Source: Streptomyces sp. 35G-GA-8 (lineage in GTDB: Bacteria; Actinomycetota; Actinomycetes; Streptomycetales; Streptomycetaceae). From it: a DNA stretch of 64,000 nt. Location of the stretch: assembly GCF_023534745.1 (NCBI RefSeq), contig NZ_JAMHJQ010000001.1:186001-250000 (forward strand), written 5' to 3'. Positions within the stretch are counted from its first letter, which is position 1, and every line of letters starts with the position of its first letter. Shown here piece after piece: positions 1 to 7,208 of the stretch. The notes beneath the pieces were generated by a model that was not told the DNA's origin, ran no database searches, and worked only from the letters and a program-made list of their open reading frames with translations. The position numbers and the translations under genes are program-made.

Positions 1-657
1 AGCGTCGCAGTCCGTGACCGCAAAGTACAGGAGCCAGTGCGGGCCCGTGTCGGCCTCCGCCGGGTCGGTGCCGAGCGGCACGAAGCCGCCGAACATCCCC
101 TCGGCGCCCTGGCCCGCCGGATTCACCATCCGGTAGGCGCCCGTTCCGTCCGGCATCGGCATGCTGGTGGTCTCCCAGCCGAAGACCGAGTTGTAGAAGC
201 GGTACGCGGCGTCCTCGTCCGGGGTGTACAACTCGCCCCAGCAGAGGCTGCCCGGCTCGTCGACGGCGTCCAGCCCCTTGTTCTTGCCCGGCTGCCAGAC
301 CGAGAAGCCCGCGCCCGACGGATCGGTGAAGACCGCCATTCTGCCGAGGTCCATCACGTCCATCGGCTCGAAGACGACAGAACCACCGCCCTGCTGAACG
401 GACTTGGCCATGGCATCGGCGTTGGGCGTCTGGAAGTACAGGGACCAGGAAGGCGGCGCCTGGCCGGGCTCCACGGGCATGGCACCGGCCGCTGTCCTGC
501 CGTTCAGCTGGAACAGGCCGTAGCCGCCGGCCTCCGGGCCCGCGGAGACGAAGTCCCAGCCGAAAATACCTTTGTAGAAGGTGGCCGCGCCCTCGATATC
601 GGGGGTGCCGAGGTCGATCCACACCGGGGAACCGGTGACAAACGGCGTCCTGACCAT
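1..657 (-). CDS. VOC (glyoxalase-like) family protein, 3' end cut by window
   Basis: At least 219 residues are visible and the C-terminus lies outside the window. The protein consists of two tandem VOC/glyoxalase-bleomycin-resistance-like modules. The first begins with GSPVWIDLGTPDIEGAATFY. The second begins around residue 140 with GSLCWGELYTPDEDAAYRFY. Each shows the FY..FGW pattern typical of these paired-betaalphabetabetabeta folds. The start ATG (655-657) has an AAGGAG ribosome site eight bases upstream. It is divergent from the TetR gene at 782. Members of this double-VOC group are usually of unknown substrate, so no reaction is assigned. The family is clear; the function is not. Confidence 0.85.
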   Translation of the reverse strand, partial: MVRTPFVTGSPVWIDLGTPDIEGAATFYKGIFGWDFVSAGPEAGGYGLFQLNGRTAAGAMPVEPGQAPPSWSLYFQTPNADAMAKSVQQGGGSVVFEPMDVMDLGRMAVFTDPSGAGFSVWQPGKNKGLDAVDEPGSLCWGELYTPDEDAAYRFYNSVFGWETTSMPMPDGTGAYRMVNPAGQGAEGMFGGFVPLGTDPAEADTGPHWLLYFAVTDCDA

Positions 658-751
658 GGCGCGCTCCTTCAGGGGATCCCATAGCTGTCTCCCTCCGAGT
701 CTCCTCCCCGTGCGGTGCCCTCGCATGTGCTGCCGGGCCCGACAGGAGGCC

Positions 752-769
752 GCACGATCGTGCGTTCAG
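752..769 (+). promoter_or_regulatory. Candidate TetR operator at the TetR gene promoter
   Basis: A perfect 14-bp palindrome, CGCACGATCGTGCG, lies at 751-764 and is followed by TTCAG. An 18-bp stretch (752-769) matches 16 of 18 positions at 2489-2506, in front of the alpha/beta hydrolase gene. A plausible -10 box, TAGAGT (770-775), lies directly downstream and would place transcription initiation at or next to the ATG at 782. This suggests autoregulation and perhaps a leaderless mRNA. Binding is inferred. Confidence 0.65.
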
Positions 770-781
770 TAGAGTGGGGGA

Positions 782-1462
782 ATGAGCGGCACACGCGGCA
801 GTACTGACGGGCGCGTCGAGCGCGGCAATCAGACTCGGCGGCTGGTGCTCGACCGCACGATGGACATCGCGTCGGTCGAGGGGCTGGAAGGGCTCTCCCT
901 CGGTCGTATCGCCACCGAGCTGAAGCTGAGCAAAAGCGGTGTCTTCGCCCTCTTCGGCTCGAAGGAGGAACTTCAGCTGGCGACGGTACGGGCGGCCACC
1001 GATGTCTACGCCACGCATGTCGTCCACCCGACGCGCGAGTTGCCCCCTGGCGCCGGGCGCGTGTGGGCGCTGTGCCGCAACTGGCTGACGTACTCCTCGA
1101 CCCGGGTCTTCGCCGGCGGTTGCTTCTTCTACGCCGTCGCCGCCGAATTCGACGCGCGCAGCGGTCCGGTGCACGACGCGATCGCCACTTCCCTGGACGA
1201 CTGGGTGGGTTATGTGGAGCGCACGATCGAGAAGGCGCGGCTCGCCGGGGGCTTCGGGGCCGAACTGGACGTGCCGCAGCTGGCGTTCGAGATCATCGCG
1301 CTGATGGAGGCGGCCAACGCCAAGTCCGTACTGCACGGTGACGAGGTCGCGTACGAGAGGGCGGCGCGGGGAATCCTGAACCGACTGCGCGCCGCCGCGA
1401 CCGACCCGGCTGCCCTCCCCGGGAGCCCCGACTTCGGCGGGGACACACCGGCGTCCGCGTAA
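782..1462 (+). CDS. TetR/AcrR family transcriptional regulator
   Basis: This is a 226-residue repressor. The N-terminal helix-turn-helix lies at about residues 38-57 (LGRIATELKLSKSGVFALFG), followed by SKEELQLATV and a C-terminal ligand domain of the TetR_C type with SSTRVFAGGCFF. The length fits the family. A perfect palindrome sits directly upstream of the start and a near-identical site precedes the neighbouring hydrolase gene on the opposite strand. The likely regulon is therefore this gene and the hydrolase. The gene converges on the hydrolase with 30 bp between stops. No obvious separate ribosome site precedes the ATG, which agrees with a leaderless transcript. The ligand is unknown. 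Confidence 0.9.
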   Translation: MSGTRGSTDGRVERGNQTRRLVLDRTMDIASVEGLEGLSLGRIATELKLSKSGVFALFGSKEELQLATVRAATDVYATHVVHPTRELPPGAGRVWALCRNWLTYSSTRVFAGGCFFYAVAAEFDARSGPVHDAIATSLDDWVGYVERTIEKARLAGGFGAELDVPQLAFEIIALMEAANAKSVLHGDEVAYERAARGILNRLRAAATDPAALPGSPDFGGDTPASA

Positions 1463-1492
1463 GCGCCCGCAGCGGCGTCAGGGACGGCCGCG

Positions 1493-2446
1493 TCAGAGGA
1501 CGGCTGATCCGGGGCGCGGGGCGGCATCCCGTACGCCCGGCTCGACCCGTCGCTCCGACGGGGCGGCGTGTTGCCGCTCCTGGTGTACGAAGTCCACGGC
1601 GGTGGCGACCACTTCGGGGTCGCCGAGGATCCTCCGGTGGCCGAGCCCCCGGGTCACGACCAGCCGCGCGCTCTCCCCGTACGCGCGGACGAGGGCCCGG
1701 GACTGGTCGAGCGGCACCCTGTCGTCGTCCTCGTCGTGGACGAGCAGAACAGGGACGCCGATCTCCTCCGGACGATGGGTGGCGCTGAGGCGCCGCCAGA
1801 TGTCCGGCTCCCCCGGAAGCATGACCCGTTCGAGATGGCCGCGCATGTCGCGGGCTATCCGCTCCCGCAGACCGAGCATCGTACGGAACCCACCGATGAT
1901 CCAGTCGAATTCGGCGACCCCGCCGATCCCGACCACCCGGCGTGCCTCCACGCCGTCGCGCAGCGCGAAGAACGTCGCGAGCACACCGAACGAGTGGGCG
2001 ACGACGGCCTCGAATCTCCCGTGCTCGGCGTGCAACCGTCTGATGATCTCCCGGTATTCGATGATCGAGGTGTCACGCCCCGAGGAGGCGCCGTGCGCCG
2101 GGGCGTCGAACGCGACCGGGCTGTAGCCCTGTTCGCGCAGCGCCGTGACGAATGCCCCGAGCCGCGAGGCACGTGACTCCCAGCCGTGCACGAGCAGCAC
2201 GGGACGCGAGCCGTCGCCCCACTGATGGGTGACGACGGACTTGCCGTTCACGGTGAGCCGTCCGGTACGGGCCTCGGCGAGCAACTCGCTCTCCCCCGGG
2301 CGGAGACGGCTGTGGCCGACGGGCCGCAGAGAGACGGCGAAGGCGGCGCGTCCGGCCAGCCGGGGGGCGAGGTGCGAGGTGGTGTTGAGGGCGGTGCGCA
2401 GGGCGGTACGAGAGACGGTCTGGACGAGCGCGGTCATGGGTGACAT
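1493..2446 (-). CDS. Alpha/beta fold hydrolase
   Basis: This 317-residue hydrolase has the oxyanion-hole motif HGW around residues 88-90, a nucleophile elbow AHSFG near residue 150, an acid candidate in HDEDDDRVP and a histidine in GLGHRRIL near the C-terminus. These features make a complete Ser-Asp-His triad plausible. The first 60 residues are a basic, hydrophobic extension rather than a clear signal peptide. The start ATG has AAGGAG eight bases upstream. A copy of the TetR operator (2489-2506) lies just upstream of a TAGCAT -10-like box, so the TetR protein at 782 probably represses it. The substrate is unknown; an esterase or lipase-like role is possible. Confidence 0.87.
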   Translation of the reverse strand: MSPMTALVQTVSRTALRTALNTTSHLAPRLAGRAAFAVSLRPVGHSRLRPGESELLAEARTGRLTVNGKSVVTHQWGDGSRPVLLVHGWESRASRLGAFVTALREQGYSPVAFDAPAHGASSGRDTSIIEYREIIRRLHAEHGRFEAVVAHSFGVLATFFALRDGVEARRVVGIGGVAEFDWIIGGFRTMLGLRERIARDMRGHLERVMLPGEPDIWRRLSATHRPEEIGVPVLLVHDEDDDRVPLDQSRALVRAYGESARLVVTRGLGHRRILGDPEVVATAVDFVHQERQHAAPSERRVEPGVRDAAPRPGSAVL

Positions 2447-2488
2447 GGCCCGGATCTCCTTGATCGGCCGGCGAATGGGAAGATGCTA

Positions 2489-2506
2489 GCACGATCGTTC
2501 GTTTAG
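2489..2506 (-). promoter_or_regulatory. Second copy of the TetR operator, at the hydrolase promoter
   Basis: The sequence GCACGATCGTTCGTTTAG differs from the site at 752-769 at two positions. Read on the minus strand it ends immediately before TAGCAT (2488-2483), a plausible -10 box for the hydrolase gene. A repressor bound here would cover the promoter spacer. The same 184-bp gap also has to contain the promoter of the helicase gene on the plus strand. Confidence 0.6.
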
Positions 2507-2630
2507 TTTTAGCTGGAAGGACACGGGCCCGGTAGCGGGGCACGGGCCTCTTCGTCCGGTGGGCGTGGGAGCATATGAGCCGGTCAGGTGCGGACAGAGC
2601 GGTTCGGTCCGGTATCGGGTGGAGAGGCGT

Positions 2631-4847
2631 ATGAGAGGTGCGGGGGCCACGCCGGGACACCCCCCGGTGCCCGCGGGACGACGGGCCGGTGCCGTGCTCG
2701 ACGCGGCCTTGTCGCTGCTCGACGGCGCACAGCGGCTGCTCGACGACCACGACCGAGCCGTCACCGCCGTACGCGATGCCCACCGGCCGCTCCGGCGGAA
2801 GCTGACGGGCGCGGAGCTCGCCGCGATCCCGGTCTCCCGGCTCAAGGACGTCACCTCGGGCCGGTTACGGCTCGGCGCGCTCGAACAGGCCGGTTTCACC
2901 TCGGTGGGCGAGGTGTACGAGGCGGGCCGGCACGCCCTGCGTCAACTGCCCGGCGTCGGCGGGCACACCGCCGACCAGGCGGTGGCCGCCGCCACCCGGA
3001 TCGCCGAGGCGGTCGGGGAGACCGTCTCCGTACGCATCGACATGGACCACCCCGAGCCGCGCACCACCGCGCTGGTGACGGCCCTGCACCGGCTGGTCGA
3101 GGCGGGACCGGGGCTGCGGCGCGCGCACGACTCCGCCGAGCGGCTCACCACGGAGCTGCGCGCACTGCTGCCGGAAGCCGAGCCCACGCGCGGTCGGCTG
3201 CGGATGGCGCTCATGGGACGGGAACGGCGGGAGCGGGCACTCGGCGCGGTCGGCCGGATCCGGCAGCGACTCGACGAGGCCGCGGAAGCGGACGTACCGA
3301 TGCTGTTCGCGCAGCTCTCGGTGGATCTGCTGCGGGAGCCGGCCTCGGACGTCGAATGCTGGATCGACTTCGAGCTGCGCTCGGCCGAGTACTACAGCGT
3401 GCTCGCCGAGACCACGGGCGGCGCGCCCGATGTCGCCGCGTCCGAGGGGTTCATGCCGTCCGAGATCGCGGGGCGGGTCCGGGCCCAGCAACTGGACGAC
3501 ACCAGACTGCGGGTGTCGCTGCGTGGCTACCAGTCGTTCGGGGCGCGCTTCGCGCTGAGCCAGCGACGGGTGATCATCGGCGACGAGATGGGCCTCGGCA
3601 AGACGGTGCAGGCCATCGCCGCGCTCGCCCATCTCGCGGCGCGCGGCGGCACGCACTTCATGGTGGTGTGCCCCAACAGCGTGCTGATCAACTGGACCCG
3701 GGAGATCCGTGCCCGCAGCACCCTGCGGGCGGTTCCGGTGCACGGCCCGGAGCGGCGGGAGGCGTTCAGGGAGTGGCGCGAGCGAGGCGGCGTCGCCGTC
3801 ACCACCTTCGACTCCCTGCATACGCTACCACTGGCCGGGGACGCGGAGCCGCGGGCCGAGGCCATGAAGCCGCCTTCCCCGGAGCCCCGGATGCTGGTGG
3901 TCGACGAGGCTCACTATGTGAAGAACCCGGACACCCGCAGATCCCGTGCCCTCTCCGGCTGGACGGCAGGGGCCGAACACGTCCTGTTCATGACGGGTAC
4001 GCCGATGGAGAACCGGGTCGCGGAGTTCCGCAGCCTGGTCCAGCGCCTCCAGCCCGAACTGGCCCAGGCGGTGGAGGGAATCGACGCGGTCGCGGGCTCC
4101 CATGCCTTCCGCCGCGCGGTCGCCCCCGCCTATCTGCGCCGCAACCAGCAGGACGTCCTCGCCGAACTGCCCGCGCTGGTACAGGTCGACGAGTGGGAGG
4201 AGCTGAGCGCCGGGGATCTGGCGGCCTACCGGGAGGCCGTGGCCTCCGGGCACTTCATGCGGATGCGCCGGGCCGCGTACGCACGCCCGGGGACCTCGGC
4301 GAAGCTCGGGCGGCTGCGTGAGCTGGTGACCGAGGCGGCGGAGAACGAACTGAAGGTCGTCGTCTTCTCGTACTTTCAGGATGTTCTCGCCACGGTCCGA
4401 GAAGCCCTGGGCGAGCGGGCGTTCGGCCCGCTCGCCGGCGATGTGCCGGCGGCGCGCCGCCAGGGGATCGTCGACCGCTTCACGGCGGCCCCGGGCCACG
4501 CGGTGCTGCTGAGCCAGATCCAGGCGGGCGGCGTCGGGCTCAACATGCAGGCCGCGTCGGTGGTCATCCTCTGCGAACCACAGGTCAAACCCACCTTGGA
4601 ACACCAAGCGGTGGCCCGCGCCCACCGGATGGGACAGGTCCGTCCGGTACAGGTCCACCGACTGCTCGCGGTGGACAGCGTGGACCAGCGCCTGCTGCAC
4701 ATCCTCGCGAACAAGAACCGACTGTTCGACGCGTACGCCAGACGCAGCGACCTGGCGGACGCGACACCGGACGCGATCGACGCCTCGGACCGCGACATCG
4801 CGCGCAGGATCGTGGAGGAGGAACAGGTGCGGCTGGCGGAGGGGTGA
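2631..4847 (+). CDS. SNF2-family DEAD/DEAH-box helicase
   Basis: The protein has 738 residues from the ATG at 2631, chosen because GGAGAGG lies just upstream. An in-frame ATG at 2559 would add 24 poorly conserved-looking residues. A helix-hairpin-helix-like segment, LPGVGGHTADQ, lies near residue 105. The Walker A motif GDEMGLGKT is at 317-325, DEAH at 425-428, MTGTPMENR is motif III, and the C-terminal helicase lobe carries the RAHRMGQ motif typical of SNF2/Rad54-like translocases. It acts on double-stranded DNA and is probably involved in repair or nucleoprotein remodelling. It is convergent with the laccase gene, with the large palindrome between them. Confidence 0.9.
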   Translation: MRGAGATPGHPPVPAGRRAGAVLDAALSLLDGAQRLLDDHDRAVTAVRDAHRPLRRKLTGAELAAIPVSRLKDVTSGRLRLGALEQAGFTSVGEVYEAGRHALRQLPGVGGHTADQAVAAATRIAEAVGETVSVRIDMDHPEPRTTALVTALHRLVEAGPGLRRAHDSAERLTTELRALLPEAEPTRGRLRMALMGRERRERALGAVGRIRQRLDEAAEADVPMLFAQLSVDLLREPASDVECWIDFELRSAEYYSVLAETTGGAPDVAASEGFMPSEIAGRVRAQQLDDTRLRVSLRGYQSFGARFALSQRRVIIGDEMGLGKTVQAIAALAHLAARGGTHFMVVCPNSVLINWTREIRARSTLRAVPVHGPERREAFREWRERGGVAVTTFDSLHTLPLAGDAEPRAEAMKPPSPEPRMLVVDEAHYVKNPDTRRSRALSGWTAGAEHVLFMTGTPMENRVAEFRSLVQRLQPELAQAVEGIDAVAGSHAFRRAVAPAYLRRNQQDVLAELPALVQVDEWEELSAGDLAAYREAVASGHFMRMRRAAYARPGTSAKLGRLRELVTEAAENELKVVVFSYFQDVLATVREALGERAFGPLAGDVPAARRQGIVDRFTAAPGHAVLLSQIQAGGVGLNMQAASVVILCEPQVKPTLEHQAVARAHRMGQVRPVQVHRLLAVDSVDQRLLHILANKNRLFDAYARRSDLADATPDAIDASDRDIARRIVEEEQVRLAEG

Positions 4848-5976
4848 GTGAGGGGGCGGGGTGGGTGGGTTTGGGGTTGGGTGCGGGTTCGTGCCGAGAG
4901 GTAGTCGGGGTGGGCCGGGGGGTTTGGTGTCGGGTGGGGGCCGCCCCTTGGGTTTCAGTTTCGCGGTTCCGGGTTGGGCGTCAAGGGCGCTCCTTCGTCG
5001 CGTCGGCAAGCCGATGACCTCCGGTCACCCTTGACACCCAACCCTCCACCGCAAGTGCTGCTTTGAGGGGGGCGGCCCGGGGGGAGGGGTCCCCGGGGAA
5101 GCACCCATGTACCGGCGGCCTGTTCCCGACCGCAGGTCGGTGGGTGGTCTGCGCGGCAGTGGAGTGGGGCGGCCCGGCCCCGGCTCAGCGGGCAGGCGTG
5201 GGTGGGTGGTTGGGACTCATGCCCCGCTGTGCGGGTCCGTTGCCGGGTGACACCTGTCAGCCGAGGTGGACGGGCGTGCCACCTGCCCCCAATGTCCCTG
5301 TTTGGAAGGGGCTTTGGGGAGTGATCCGGCGGGTCTTGCGTCCGGAGTTCGGTTAACCGGGCCCCATGACACATCACCCCTCCGACCGGTCCAATCAGCA
5401 CCTCGCCAGTCACACCCGCCCCACCGCCCCGGGGTGTGTGAGCAGAGGGGCGGGTGTGACTCATGGGGCGGCCAATGGGCCAGTCAGAGCCGGTGATGCG
5501 CCGTGGGAACGACTTAACCGAACCCAGGACACATGACCGGCCGGGGAGCCCCCGAACAGCCCGCCGAACTGGGACATAGGGGGCGGGTGACGGATCCGTC
5601 TGCCTCGGCTGACAGATGTCACCCGACAACGAGCCCGCACAGCGGGGCATGAGTCCCAACCACCCACCCACACCAGCCCGCTGAGCCGGTGCCGGGCCGC
5701 CCCACTCCACTCCCGCGCGCCCCGCAGGGCCCACCGGGCCGCAGGCCGGGAACCGGGCCGGTCCAATAGACAGGCCCCCCGGGGACCCCTCCCCCGGGCC
5801 GCCCCCCTCAAAGCTGCACTTGCGGTGGAGGGTTGGGAGTCAAGGGTGGGCGCAGCCCATCGGCTTGCCGACGCGACGAAGGAGCGCCCTTGACGCCCGA
5901 CCCGCAACCGCGACACTCAAAGATCAGGGGCGGCCCCCACCCGACACCAAACGCACCGGCTGCCCCCGACTACCCC
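4848..5976. other. 1.13-kb gene-free interval between convergent genes
   Basis: No credible gene is seen here. Open frames exist on both strands, but they encode the same peptide-like strings from opposite strands, because the interval is almost entirely an inverted repeat (see 4922-5951). Their composition is proline/arginine/glycine rich, there are no ribosome sites, and the frames run into the flanking genes. The 74 bases before the repeat are G-rich, with runs of GGGTGGG and GGGGCGGG. Confidence 0.8.
4922..5951. repeat. Imperfect 1.03-kb palindrome (two ~500-bp inverted arms)
   Basis: The left arm (4922-5422) and right arm (5447-5951) are inverted copies, with a 24-nt centre. At the inner edge AGTCACACCCGCCCC (5408-5422) pairs exactly with its complement at 5447-5461. 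Long identical blocks include about 40 nt starting GGGCGTCAAGGGCGCTCC, and the blocks holding GTGGAGTGGGGCGGCCCGG and GGGACTCATGCCCCGCTG. The outer edge GTTTGGTGTCGGGTGGGGG matches at both ends. Each arm also contains its own smaller hairpin, GGGCGTCAAGGGCG against CACCCTTGACACCC. It may be two head-to-head copies of a dispersed Streptomyces intergenic repeat. There is no transposase, terminal target duplication or gene. Confidence 0.85.
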
Positions 5977-7011
5977 CTAATGCCCCGAATGCTCCGCCCC
6001 CTTCGCGTCCCCCGCGCCCTCCGCCCCCATCGAGTGCGCCGGATGGTGCGGCTCGTACCCCGGGATCGTGCCGTCCGGTTTCGCCACCAGGAACAGGCCG
6101 GCCATTCCCATGTCCGAGTGGCTCTGGACATGGCAGTGGTACATCCAGGCACCCGCGCCCACGAGTTCGCCCGCGATGATCTGGAAGCCGAAGGAGTCCG
6201 CCGGGCCGGTGATCTTGTTGTCGATCACACGGCTGGTGTCCTCCGGGCCGGTGAGCAGGCCCGTTCTGTTGTCCGCCCAGCGGTGACCGTGCATATGGAA
6301 GGTGTGGTAGAACTCGCCGTGCGTGATCATGATGATCTCGACACGATCCCCCACCGTGGCCCCGAAGTTGGGGCTCTCCGCGCCCGGCTTGTTATTGATC
6401 GTCATGTCGTTGAAGACGATCGTGAACTGCTTGTCCGGGAGGATGTCACCCTTCCTGCGGACAACCACCGGACCGTAGAGGCCCTTCCGGATGCCGCCCG
6501 TGCCGTGGTCCGTGCCGACGACATGGTCGTGGTAGTGCCAGTACCCCGCACTGCCCGGCCGGTAGGTGCCGTCCGCGCGCTTGCCGGGCGCGTGGGTGCG
6601 CCAGGTGTACGTACGCGTACCGCCGGGCTCCACATGGCTCTTGCTCATCCTGGTGCCGTCGTTGGCGATGTCGTAGTCCACGCCGTGGACATGGAGGCTG
6701 GCCGCCACGTCCATCGTGTTCTCGAACTCGATATGGAGGGTGTCCCCCTCCGTGATCTCGATCAGCGGGCCCGGGATGCTCGCCTTGCCCTTCTCCAGGC
6801 CGTAGCCCATCTGACCGTTCGGCAGGGTCTCGGCGTAGAGCTTGAGGTGACGTACCTGACCACCCGCAGGTGCGGTTCTGGGCGGAGTCACCGCCGCGGG
6901 GGCCGAGGTGGCCGTGGAGGCCGAGGCCACCGACAACGATGTCACCCCCGTCGCGGCGACCGCGCCACCCGCCAACAGCCGCCGATTGAAGCTCCGTCTG
7001 TCCATGGCCAT
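5977..7011 (-). CDS. Small laccase (SLAC/EpoA-type two-domain multicopper oxidase)
   Basis: This 344-residue protein closely follows the Streptomyces small laccase pattern. The start ATG at 7011 (MAM) has GGGGAG six bases upstream. A Tat signal with DRRSFNRR leads into the mature protein. Copper-ligand motifs appear in order: [19 protein letters not shown] and [13 protein letters not shown]. This is the full set for type 1 and trinuclear copper sites. The family is a secreted trimer that oxidises phenols and other donors while reducing oxygen to water. The C-terminus is histidine rich (HHPAHSMG...HSGH). It is divergent from the ThuA/GSDH-cupredoxin pair, which suggests a linked copper redox role. 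Confidence 0.95.
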   Translation of the reverse strand: MAMDRRSFNRRLLAGGAVAATGVTSLSVASASTATSAPAAVTPPRTAPAGGQVRHLKLYAETLPNGQMGYGLEKGKASIPGPLIEITEGDTLHIEFENTMDVAASLHVHGVDYDIANDGTRMSKSHVEPGGTRTYTWRTHAPGKRADGTYRPGSAGYWHYHDHVVGTDHGTGGIRKGLYGPVVVRRKGDILPDKQFTIVFNDMTINNKPGAESPNFGATVGDRVEIIMITHGEFYHTFHMHGHRWADNRTGLLTGPEDTSRVIDNKITGPADSFGFQIIAGELVGAGAWMYHCHVQSHSDMGMAGLFLVAKPDGTIPGYEPHHPAHSMGAEGAGDAKGAEHSGH

Positions 7012-7148
7012 ACCGAACTCCCCAGTGCCGTACGGATATTTACGGGGCACATGAGGCCCCGGGGACGGCCACACGGTAGACCAGGGATCTTCGTTTATCC
7101 ACACTCAGGACAAAGTTGGTGGGAATGCGGTCGTACCTATTGGCGAAC

Positions 7149-7195
7149 TGACCAAAGAGGTCTAGCTTCAGGCGCTGTTGCTGTGACCAAAGAGG
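7149..7195 (+). promoter_or_regulatory. Direct repeats in the laccase/dehydrogenase divergent promoter region
   Basis: TGACCAAAGAGG occurs at 7149-7160 and again at 7184-7195, with the same orientation and 35 bases between starts. Both lie within the 197-bp gap between the divergent laccase and ThuA-dehydrogenase genes, just upstream of the latter. They could be regulator half-sites or a promoter duplication. The second copy contains the AGAGG that may act as the ribosome site. Confidence 0.45.
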
Positions 7196-7208
7196 GGTGG
7201 GTGAACAC

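Noticed and set aside
4955-5734. Open frames on both strands within the 1-kb palindrome that encode similar peptides.
   Set aside because: They are mirror products of the inverted repeat, lack ribosome sites and have Pro/Arg/Gly-rich non-protein-like composition.
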